Shown here piece by piece: positions 7,041 through 13,896 of a stretch of DNA of 14,087 nucleotides (position 1 is its first letter; each line of letters starts with the position of its first letter). The DNA is taken from the NCBI GenBank assembly GCA_031282285.1, contig JAITEA010000245.1:1-14087 (forward strand). The letters run 5' to 3'. The stretch comes from Helicobacteraceae bacterium. Lineage in GTDB: Bacteria; Campylobacterota; Campylobacteria; Campylobacterales; SZUA-545. A program made the position numbers and the translations under genes. The notes under the pieces are model-generated. The model ran no database searches. It was not told the DNA's origin and saw only the letters and a list, made by a program, of their open reading frames with translations.

Positions 7041-9449
7041 ATGGAAACGACGCAAAACCCAAATATGCCGACGACGATGCCGCTGATCGTAGAAAGCGAT
7101 CTATTTTTGTATCCGTTTATGATCTCGCCGCTGTTTTTGAGCGACGAGCGCAATATAGCCGCCGCGAACGAGGCGTTCGTAAATCACACCCCCGTTATGG
7201 TCGTCGCCGCCAAAGAAAACGGCGAGGGCTTTTACGACGCGGGGACGGTGGGTATGGTTATGCGAAAGCAGCTTCTATCCGACAAGCGCGTAAAGGCGCT
7301 CTTTCAAGGCTTCTCCCGCGGCAAAATAACCGCTCTGGTCGAGACGCCCGCCAGCCGCGCCGCGTTTGCCAGCGTCGTCGAGATTGAAAGCGGCGTATTT
7401 GACAAAGCGCGCATAGACGCGTTGCTTGAAAGCCTCAAAGAGGGGGCGCGGACGCTCTCGACTGTGAGCCAGCATTTTCCCGTCGATATTCTGGGCGCGA
7501 TCGCCGATTTCAGCGATCCCAACCGCGCGATCGATTTTGTGGCAAGCACGCTGAGGTTGCGGCACAACGAATCTTACGAACTGCTGATCGAAGCCGATCC
7601 CGAACGGCGGTTGATCAAGTTGCTGGAGATCATAGCGCGAATGATCGAAAACGCGAAACTTCAGCGCGAGATCAAAAGCAAAGTGCATAGCAAGATCGAT
7701 CAGATCAACCGCGAATACTTCCTGAAAGAGCAGCTAAAGCAGATCAGAAAAGAGCTTGGCGAGGAGACGCAGCGCGACGAGGAGATCGAGGAGTATCGCA
7801 ACAAGCTCGAAAAGAAAAAAGAGTCGATTGGCGAAGAGGGCTACAAAGAGGTCGGCAAACAGATCGACAGGCTTGGGCGAATGCACCCCGACAGCGCGGA
7901 CGCGAACCTATTGCAAACCTATATCGAATGGGCGCTCGAAACGCCCTTTGGCGAGTTTTCCAAAAGCAAGCTCAGCGTGCTGGCGGTTCAAAGGCGGCTG
8001 GAGCTTGATCACTACGGGCTGAAAAAGCCCAAAGAGCGGATCGTGGAGTTTTTTGCCGTCAGGGAGCTTCTGGAGCGGCGCAAAGCCAACGCCAAAGAGA
8101 TCAGAGGCACGATCCTCTGCTTCGTAGGACCGCCCGGGGTGGGCAAAACCAGCCTCGCCAACTCGATCGCCAAAGCGTTGAAACGCGAGCTTGCGCGGAT
8201 CGCTCTGGGCGGTATGGAGGATGTGAACGAACTGCGCGGACACCGCCGCACCTATATCGGCGCGATGCCCGGGCGGATCGTTCAGGGGCTGATCAACGCC
8301 AAAACGATGAACCCCGTGATGATCTTGGACGAGATCGACAAGGTGGGGCGCAATATGCGCGGCGATCCGACGGCGGCGCTACTGGAGATACTCGATCCAG
8401 AGCAAAACGATCACTTCCGCGACTACTATCTGAACTTCGCCATCGATCTAAGCCGCGTGGTTTTCATAGCCACCGCCAACGATCTAAGCGCCGTCCCCGC
8501 GCCGTTAAGAGATCGGTTAGAGGTTATCTATATCGGCAGCTACACGCCGCAGGAGAAGATCGAGATCGCCAAGCGCTATCTGATCCCGCAGGAGCTGAAA
8601 AAGCACGGGCTAAATAAAGACGAGCTGAAAATATCCCCTTCGGCGCTGCGCGATATGGCGGAGAAATACACCAAAGAGGCGGGCGTGCGAAACCTGCGCC
8701 GCGCGATCGCGCAAATCTGCCGCAAAGCCGCCAAAACGCTGCTAGAGGGCAAAGCCAAAGAGCTATTGGTGGGCGCGGATAACCTCAAAGAGTATCTGGA
8801 GAAGATTATCAACGATGTGGAGCGCGTCGGCAAGAAAAATATCGTCGGCGTGATCAACGCCCTTGCTTGGACGCCAGTCGGCGGCGACACGCTTAAGATC
8901 GAAGCGGTAAAGATTCGCGCCGCATCCGGCGGTTTGCAGCTAACGGGCAGCCTTGGCGAGGTGATGAAGGAGTCCGCGCAGATCGCCTACAGCGTCGTGA
9001 AAACGCTGATCGACGAAGGCAAGATCAAGATCGATCCGGCGTCGATTCCAAACGCTCTCGACGACAAAGACAAAAAAGCGCCGGCTACGGCGAGCGACAT
9101 ATACAACCGCCACGCCATTCACCTTCATGTGCCGGAGGGCGCCACGCCAAAAGACGGTCCTAGCGCGGGTATGGCTATGGCGTGCGCGATCGCGTCGATC
9201 TTAAGCTCCAAGCCCGCAAGAAGCGATCTGGCGATGACGGGCGAGCTGACGCTGACGGGCAAGATTCTGCCTATCGGCGGGCTGAAAGAGAAGCTGATCG
9301 CCGCGCACCGCGCCAAGATCAAAACCGCGCTGATCCCGCAGAAAAACTACGAAACCGATCTCGACGAGATACCCGACGAGGTGAAAAGCGCCCTTGAGAT
9401 TCTCCCCGTTACGCGTATCGAGGAGGCGATCAAACTTGCGCTGGTTTAA
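7041..9449 (+). CDS. lon: ATP-dependent protease La (Lon)
   Basis: Lon is a cytoplasmic AAA+ serine protease that degrades damaged and regulatory proteins. The 802-residue product shows the N-terminal substrate-binding LON domain (about 10-210), a charged coiled-coil region (about 210-300), and an AAA+ module with Walker A GPPGVGKT (363-370) and Walker B MILDEIDK (D430, E431). The protease domain has catalytic Ser S708 in PKDGPSAGMA and Lys K751 in IGGLKEKLIAAH. The start at 7041 is chosen because AAGGGG at 7029-7034 precedes it and PLIVESDLFLYPFMISPLF then aligns near the N-terminus as in Campylobacter Lon. The frame stays open upstream to 6972, but that segment lies inside bamD. hemN begins three bases after the stop. 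Confidence 0.97.
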   Translation: METTQNPNMPTTMPLIVESDLFLYPFMISPLFLSDERNIAAANEAFVNHTPVMVVAAKENGEGFYDAGTVGMVMRKQLLSDKRVKALFQGFSRGKITALVETPASRAAFASVVEIESGVFDKARIDALLESLKEGARTLSTVSQHFPVDILGAIADFSDPNRAIDFVASTLRLRHNESYELLIEADPERRLIKLLEIIARMIENAKLQREIKSKVHSKIDQINREYFLKEQLKQIRKELGEETQRDEEIEEYRNKLEKKKESIGEEGYKEVGKQIDRLGRMHPDSADANLLQTYIEWALETPFGEFSKSKLSVLAVQRRLELDHYGLKKPKERIVEFFAVRELLERRKANAKEIRGTILCFVGPPGVGKTSLANSIAKALKRELARIALGGMEDVNELRGHRRTYIGAMPGRIVQGLINAKTMNPVMILDEIDKVGRNMRGDPTAALLEILDPEQNDHFRDYYLNFAIDLSRVVFIATANDLSAVPAPLRDRLEVIYIGSYTPQEKIEIAKRYLIPQELKKHGLNKDELKISPSALRDMAEKYTKEAGVRNLRRAIAQICRKAAKTLLEGKAKELLVGADNLKEYLEKIINDVERVGKKNIVGVINALAWTPVGGDTLKIEAVKIRAASGGLQLTGSLGEVMKESAQIAYSVVKTLIDEGKIKIDPASIPNALDDKDKKAPATASDIYNRHAIHLHVPEGATPKDGPSAGMAMACAIASILSSKPARSDLAMTGELTLTGKILPIGGLKEKLIAAHRAKIKTALIPQKNYETDLDEIPDEVKSALEILPVTRIEEAIKLALV

Positions 9450-9452
9450 GCG

Positions 9453-10823
9453 ATGATCGACTACGAAAAATTAGCGAAATACTCCGCGCCCGTCCCGCGC
9501 TATACGAGCTATCCGACCGCGCCGGAGTTCAAAGACGACTGGTCGCTTGAGGATCTGCGAAAACATATCGAACGCTCCAACCAAAGCGGGCGCGATCTGT
9601 CGATCTACTTTCATCTGCCATTCTGCCGTTCGGCGTGCTACTTCTGCGGCTGCAACGCGATCTACACCAGCAAAGAGGAGCTGAAAGATCGCTATATCGG
9701 CTATCTTGAACGCGAGATCGCCATTATGGGCGAGAGGCTGAATCTCAAACGGCGCGTGGCGCAGATTCACTTTGGCGGCGGCACCCCGACTTTTTTCAGC
9801 GCGGCGCAGCTTGGGAGTATTATCGCCGCGATCAGGGCGGAATTTTCTAATATCGACAAAAACGCCGAGTTTGGCGTAGAGATCGATCCGCGCTTTTTTA
9901 CCGAGGAGCAGATGAAGGTTTTAGCCGAAGGGGGCGTTAATCGAATCAGCTTCGGCGTTCAGGATTTTGATCTCAAAGTGCAGGAGGCGGTGCATAGGAT
10001 TCAGCCTTACGATCTCAACGCCAGATCGGTGGAGACGGCGCGCAGATACGGCGTTCAGAGCGTGAATATCGATCTGCTCTACGGGCTGCCGTTTCAAAAC
10101 GCCGCAAGCTTTCGCCGCACGATCGAGCAGGCGCTGCAGCTTGGCGCCGATCGCGTGGCGCTGTTTAACTACGCGCATATGCCGTGGCTGAAAAAAACGA
10201 TGCGCAAGATCGACGAGACTACCATTCCGTCCCCCGCGGAGAAGCTGAAGATGCTTCAGATCGCCGTGGAGCTATTTGGCGCGGGCGGGTTTGAGATGAT
10301 CGGTATGGATCACTTCGCCAAACCAAACGACGAGTTGTGCGTCGCGCTCAAAGAGGGCAAACTGCATCGCAATTTTCAGGGCTACTCGACGCACAAGGGG
10401 TGCGATCTGTTTGGCTTTGGCGTTACGAGCATAAGCGAGGGCGAGGATTTCTACGCGCAGAACTTCCGCGACAAAGACGACTACGAGATCGCTATCGACG
10501 CCGCCAAGCCGCCCGTTATGCGCGGCGTTTCGCTGGATAGCGACGATCGGCTTCGCAAAAGGGTAATTATGGGGCTTATGAGCCTTTTCGCGCTGGAGTT
10601 TGCCGAGATCGAGAGGGAGTTTAATATCGAGTTTGAAAGCTACTTCGCCGACGCGCTCTCGGCTCTATCGGCGCTCGAAGCCGACGGATTGCTTAGCGTC
10701 GCGAACCGCCGCATAGAGGCGAGCGCCACGGGCAGATTGCTTATTCGCAATATCGCTATGCATTTTGATAAATATCTTAAAAAATCGGGCGCTTTGGAAC
10801 GCCGTTTCAGTAAAAGCGTTTGA
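9453..10823 (+). CDS. hemN: Oxygen-independent coproporphyrinogen III oxidase
   Basis: HemN is a radical-SAM enzyme that decarboxylates coproporphyrinogen III to protoporphyrinogen IX without oxygen. The 456-residue length and the opening PRYTSYPTAPEF are those of true HemN and not of the HemW paralogue. The iron-sulfur motif is C58-x3-C62-x2-C65-x-C67 in FCRSACYFCGC, with the same spacing as E. coli HemN. GGGTPTFF follows for SAM binding, and the C-terminal HemN domain ends with LLIRNIAMHFDKYL. The ATG at 9453 is three bases after the lon stop, in the same frame, and has no recognisable ribosome binding site, so translation probably depends on termination-reinitiation from lon. The oxygen-independent enzyme suits an anaerobic or microaerophilic life; presence of an oxygen-dependent HemF elsewhere cannot be judged. 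Confidence 0.96.
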   Translation: MIDYEKLAKYSAPVPRYTSYPTAPEFKDDWSLEDLRKHIERSNQSGRDLSIYFHLPFCRSACYFCGCNAIYTSKEELKDRYIGYLEREIAIMGERLNLKRRVAQIHFGGGTPTFFSAAQLGSIIAAIRAEFSNIDKNAEFGVEIDPRFFTEEQMKVLAEGGVNRISFGVQDFDLKVQEAVHRIQPYDLNARSVETARRYGVQSVNIDLLYGLPFQNAASFRRTIEQALQLGADRVALFNYAHMPWLKKTMRKIDETTIPSPAEKLKMLQIAVELFGAGGFEMIGMDHFAKPNDELCVALKEGKLHRNFQGYSTHKGCDLFGFGVTSISEGEDFYAQNFRDKDDYEIAIDAAKPPVMRGVSLDSDDRLRKRVIMGLMSLFALEFAEIEREFNIEFESYFADALSALSALEADGLLSVANRRIEASATGRLLIRNIAMHFDKYLKKSGALERRFSKSV

Positions 10824-10830
10824 CAATCGC

Positions 10831-10862
10831 GCTACAATACATCAATCACTTACAAGAGGAGG
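10831..10862 (+). promoter_or_regulatory. pgi promoter and strong ribosome binding site
   Basis: GCTACAATA at 10831-10839 supplies a -10 (TACAAT, 10833-10838) with a predicted start near 10845. The leader is about 23 bases and carries AAGAGGAGG at 10854-10862, the strongest Shine-Dalgarno in the window, six bases before the ATG at 10869. A perfect TTGACA at 10820-10825 overlaps the hemN stop but lies only seven bases from the -10, too close to act as its -35. Confidence 0.5.
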
Positions 10863-10868
10863 CTTACT

Positions 10869-12095
10869 ATGATTGCCGCGCAGATTTATTACGAAGCCAA
10901 GAGCGATCTTAAAGCGGATCAAGCGGCTCTTAAAGCCGAACGGGAGCAAAAGTTAAGCGGGTATTACGATCTGCCCGATTCGCAAGACGCGTTGCTTGGC
11001 GAGATTGAAACCTTCGCCAAAAAAACGGCGGGCTTTGACAATATAATCGTCGTTGGCATCGGCGGATCGTCGCTGGGCGCCAAAGCCGCCGATCGCTTCC
11101 TGCGCCACCTGCCGCAGAGGAACAACAAAACGCTGATCTTCTTGGAAAACGGCGATCCCATCGAGCTTAGCGCGGCGTTTGACAAGATCAACCTGCATAG
11201 ATCGTTTATCTTTATCGTCTCCAAAAGCGGCGGCACGATCGAGACGATCTCTATTTTCAAACTGCTGCTGTCGAGACTTGGCAAAAGCGGGTTGGATAGC
11301 TCGTGCGCCGATCAGTTCGCCTTTATCACCGACGAGGGTTCGCCGCTAGACAGGCTTGGGCATAGCAACCAAGTCAGCCGCTTTCATATTCCAAAATCCG
11401 TCGGCGGGCGGTTTTCGGTCTTAAGCGCGGTCGGTCTGGCGCCGCTGAAACTTGCGGGCTACAATGTGGAAAAACTGCTCGAGGGCGCGAAAGCTACGCG
11501 CGACGACTTTTTCAAAGACGATCCGCTGGCGCTGTCGGCGAAATCTAGCTTTATCGCAAGCTCCGGCAAGAGTATCAACGCGCTGTTTGCCTACGCCGGC
11601 GGCTTCGAGGAGTTTGTGAAATGGTATGTGCAGCTATGGGGCGAGAGCCTTGGCAAGATCGACAAGCGCAAAAAACGCGTCGGCTTTACGCCCGTCGGGC
11701 TTATCGGCAGCGTCGATCAGCACTCGTTTTTGCAACTGATCATGGAAGGACCGCTGGATAAAACTGTAACATTTATCAAGGTGCGCGATTTCAAACGCAA
11801 CCTGTCTATCCCCGCGATCGCGCTAAGCGGGCTGGAGAAAAACGATTTTGTCGATAACCAGCCGTTCGAGCGGCTGATCAACGCGCAAGCCGACGCCACG
11901 CTGGAAGCGGTGAAAAGCGCGGGGACGCCCTGCGACGAGCTTGCGATCGACAGGCTCGACGAGTATCATCTGGGCGCGCTGTTTATGTATTACGAACTTT
12001 TAACTTCGCTGGTTGGCGTCAAACTTGGCGTAAGCACATACAATCAGCCGGGCGTGGAGCTTGGCAAACAGATTTTAGAAAAAAACTTTAAATAG
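10869..12095 (+). CDS. pgi: Glucose-6-phosphate isomerase
   Basis: Pgi interconverts glucose-6-phosphate and fructose-6-phosphate in the cytoplasm. The 408-residue product is the short form also found in Campylobacter, well below the about 550 of E. coli. Seen in order are the sugar-isomerase motif VVGIGGSSLGAKA, SKSGGTIETISIF (phosphate loop), GGRFSVLSAVGLAPLKLAG, WGESLGK with catalytic Glu E259, GSVDQHSFLQLIMEGP with His H285, and near the C-terminus YNQPGVELGKQ with Lys K400. All core catalytic residues are therefore present. The start at 10869 is fixed by the strong upstream ribosome binding site. It is followed after 10 bases by phosphofructokinase, the next enzyme in the pathway. Confidence 0.96.
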   Translation: MIAAQIYYEAKSDLKADQAALKAEREQKLSGYYDLPDSQDALLGEIETFAKKTAGFDNIIVVGIGGSSLGAKAADRFLRHLPQRNNKTLIFLENGDPIELSAAFDKINLHRSFIFIVSKSGGTIETISIFKLLLSRLGKSGLDSSCADQFAFITDEGSPLDRLGHSNQVSRFHIPKSVGGRFSVLSAVGLAPLKLAGYNVEKLLEGAKATRDDFFKDDPLALSAKSSFIASSGKSINALFAYAGGFEEFVKWYVQLWGESLGKIDKRKKRVGFTPVGLIGSVDQHSFLQLIMEGPLDKTVTFIKVRDFKRNLSIPAIALSGLEKNDFVDNQPFERLINAQADATLEAVKSAGTPCDELAIDRLDEYHLGALFMYYELLTSLVGVKLGVSTYNQPGVELGKQILEKNFK

Positions 12096-12105
12096 AAAGG
12101 CGTAT

Positions 12106-13068
12106 ATGAGCGCAATCGCGGTTATGACAAGCGGCGGCGACAGCGCGGGTATGAACCCCGGCGTCAAGCAGTTTGTCGAGCATAGTTTGGAAAAGGGGCT
12201 GAAACCATATCTTATCTACGACGGGCTGGAGGGTATGATCGACAATCGCATCAAGCCCGCCGCTCATAGAGACGTTTCCGGCATTATTTACAAAGGCGGC
12301 ACGATCATACGATCGTCGCGCTCCAAACGATTTTTCGACAAGCAGTGGCGTCAGCGCGCCTACGACAATCTCCGCTCGCACGATATAGACAAACTCGTCG
12401 TTTTCGGCGGCGACGGCTCCTTTCGCGCGCTCGACGTGTTTTACCGCGATTTTGGCGTGCCGTTTATCGGTATTCCCGCCACTATCGACAACGATATTTT
12501 CGGCACCGATTACTGCCTTGGCGCGGACACGGCGCTGAACATTATCCGTCAGGCGATCGACGACGTGCGCGACACGGCGAGCTCCTTTAAGCGCGCCTTC
12601 GTGATCGAGACTATGGGGCGCGACTGCGGCTATCTGGCGCTGGTGAGCGCGCTTACCAGCGGCGCGGAGATATGCCTTATCCCCGAACTGCCCTACGATC
12701 TGGATAGTTTGGGCAGGCGCTTTAAGCGCGAGGTTCAGGCGGGGCGCACCTATATTATCGCCATCGTAGCCGAAGGGGTTAAATTTGCCTCGCAGCTTAC
12801 CGAATGGCTTGAAGACGAGATCGGTATGGAGTCGCGCTTGACGACGCTGGGGCATATTCAGCGCGGCGGCAGCCCGACGGTACACGATCGGCTGATGGGC
12901 TTCGAGTTTGCCACGCTGGCTATCGACGGCTTGCTGGAAGGGCGAAGCGGCGAGGTGGTCTGCTACAAAAACTCCAAGATGATCTACAAATCCATCGCCG
13001 AGATCGCAGGCGGCAAATACCAGATCAACCCGCTCCATCTCGAGGCTGGCAAAAAACTGACGCGATGA
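12106..13068 (+). CDS. pfkA: 6-phosphofructokinase, ATP-type
   Basis: This enzyme phosphorylates fructose-6-phosphate to fructose-1,6-bisphosphate. The 320-residue length equals E. coli PfkA, and residue numbers run one ahead of it. Motifs are TSGGDSAGMN (nucleotide loop), GGDGS with D103 and G104, PATIDND with catalytic base D128, R163, M170-G171-R172, and LGHIQRGGS with H250 and R253. Gly104 instead of Asp points to ATP as phosphoryl donor; PPi-dependent enzymes have GGDD and a Lys where this protein has Ala125 (Gly in E. coli). The Ala and the GGDSAGMN loop differ from the common PGTIDND and GGDAPGMN, so donor choice should be called probable. GAAAGG at 12095-12100 precedes the ATG, and the stop overlaps the next gene by four bases. 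Most studied Campylobacter and Helicobacter lack this enzyme. Confidence 0.92.
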   Translation: MSAIAVMTSGGDSAGMNPGVKQFVEHSLEKGLKPYLIYDGLEGMIDNRIKPAAHRDVSGIIYKGGTIIRSSRSKRFFDKQWRQRAYDNLRSHDIDKLVVFGGDGSFRALDVFYRDFGVPFIGIPATIDNDIFGTDYCLGADTALNIIRQAIDDVRDTASSFKRAFVIETMGRDCGYLALVSALTSGAEICLIPELPYDLDSLGRRFKREVQAGRTYIIAIVAEGVKFASQLTEWLEDEIGMESRLTTLGHIQRGGSPTVHDRLMGFEFATLAIDGLLEGRSGEVVCYKNSKMIYKSIAEIAGGKYQINPLHLEAGKKLTR

Positions 13069-13844
13069 TCGACTGGGGCAAGGTTTGCGCGGCGATCTGG
13101 CGCGAGTCGGATTTCAAGGCGGTTAAACGGCTCGATCCGATCGCGCTAAGCGATCTGCTTGGCATAGAGCGGCAAAAGGAGCTTTTGCTGAACAACACGC
13201 GCCGCTTCCTGCGCGGCGAAAGCTGCAATCACGCTTTGCTGTGGGGGCAGCGCGGCTGCGGCAAATCCAGCCTGATCAAGGCGGTTTTCAACGCGCTTCG
13301 CGGCGAAGGTTTGCGGCTGATCGAGGTCGATCGCGACGATCTGGCGAAACTGCCGCGGATTGCCGATCTGATCGAGAACGAGCCGTTTAGATTTATACTC
13401 TTTTGCGACGATCTGAGCTTTGAAAACGACGAGCGCGGCTACAAAGGGCTGAAGCGGATTTTGGAAGGCTCTATCGAACTTCCGCCTGAAAATATCAAAG
13501 TTTACGCCACCAGCAACCGCCGCCATCTGGTGAGCGAAAGCCTTAGCGACAACGACGGCGCGATCGTGGCGGGAACGGGCGGCGAACTGCATTTTGCCGA
13601 CGTCGTCGAGGAAAAGCTCTCGCTTTCGGATCGCTTCGGTCTGACGCTTTCGTTCTACGCCGGCGGCGAAGAGGAGTATCTGGCGATGGTCGAGCGGCAT
13701 TTCAAAGATTACGGCGGCGATCTTGCCGCGCTTATGCTGGAAGCAAAACGATTCGCCCAAGCGCGCGCCAGCCGGAGCGGACGCGTCGCGAAGCAGTTTA
13801 TCGGCTACTACGAAACCCTCCTAACCCCCATAAACGACAAATAA
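13065..13844 (+). CDS. DUF815-type AAA+ ATPase
   Basis: A 259-residue P-loop ATPase of the DUF815 family (function not established). Walker A is GQRGCGKSS (61-69, Lys K67). Walker B is FILFCDDLSFE with D115-D116. A sensor-1-like YATSNRRHL follows at about 147-155, then VEEKLSLSDRFGLTLSFY, which is characteristic of this family. The N-terminal about 35 residues contain DLLGIERQKELLLNNTRRFL, a typical lead-in to the ATPase core. The ATG overlaps the phosphofructokinase stop (ATGA), so the two are probably translationally coupled. The family is widespread as a stand-alone gene; a specific link to glycolysis is not established. A terminator follows directly, so it closes the pgi unit. Confidence 0.88.
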   Translation: MIDWGKVCAAIWRESDFKAVKRLDPIALSDLLGIERQKELLLNNTRRFLRGESCNHALLWGQRGCGKSSLIKAVFNALRGEGLRLIEVDRDDLAKLPRIADLIENEPFRFILFCDDLSFENDERGYKGLKRILEGSIELPPENIKVYATSNRRHLVSESLSDNDGAIVAGTGGELHFADVVEEKLSLSDRFGLTLSFYAGGEEEYLAMVERHFKDYGGDLAALMLEAKRFAQARASRSGRVAKQFIGYYETLLTPINDK

Positions 13845-13870
13845 AAGCCAATTCTTTAGATTGGTTTTTT
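13844..13870 (+). terminator. Rho-independent terminator after the pgi unit
   Basis: AAAGCCAAT pairs with ATTGGTTTT (13844-13852 with 13860-13868, one G-T wobble) around a 7-base loop, and the right arm runs into a T-run at 13865-13870. The stem is A/T-rich and modest, but the position immediately after a stop codon and the T-run make termination likely. The right arm also overlaps the expected -35 region of the next promoter. Confidence 0.7.
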
Positions 13871-13883
13871 ATACAAGATTCAG

Positions 13884-13889
13884 TATAAT
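13884..13889 (+). promoter_or_regulatory. Promoter of the toxin gene, TATAAT 7 bases before ATG
   Basis: A perfect TATAAT at 13884-13889 stands seven bases before the ATG at 13897, the same spacing as at hemA. There is no ribosome binding site in the intervening CGCGAAT sequence, so a leaderless message is predicted. TTGGTT at 13861-13866 lies 17 bases upstream in -35 position and forms part of the terminator's right arm. Confidence 0.5.
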
Positions 13890-13896
13890 CGCGAAT

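Noticed and set aside
10820..10825. Perfect TTGACA as -35 of the pgi promoter
   Set aside because: It lies only seven bases before the TACAAT and is partly the hemN stop codon, so the spacing is wrong for sigma-70.
12088..13038. 316-codon open frame on the minus strand opposite phosphofructokinase
   Set aside because: The plus-strand gene has every PFK motif. The antisense frame stays open because the codon bias rarely creates stop codons in that register, and its product resembles nothing I know.
12106..13068. PPi-dependent phosphofructokinase
   Set aside because: PPi-dependent enzymes have GGDD and Lys in PKTIDND. Here GGDGS and PATIDND favour ATP, though the Ala leaves some doubt.
13146..13760. 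204-codon minus-strand frame opposite the DUF815 gene
   Set aside because: It is a shadow of a clear P-loop ATPase gene, with no ribosome binding site and no recognisable domain.
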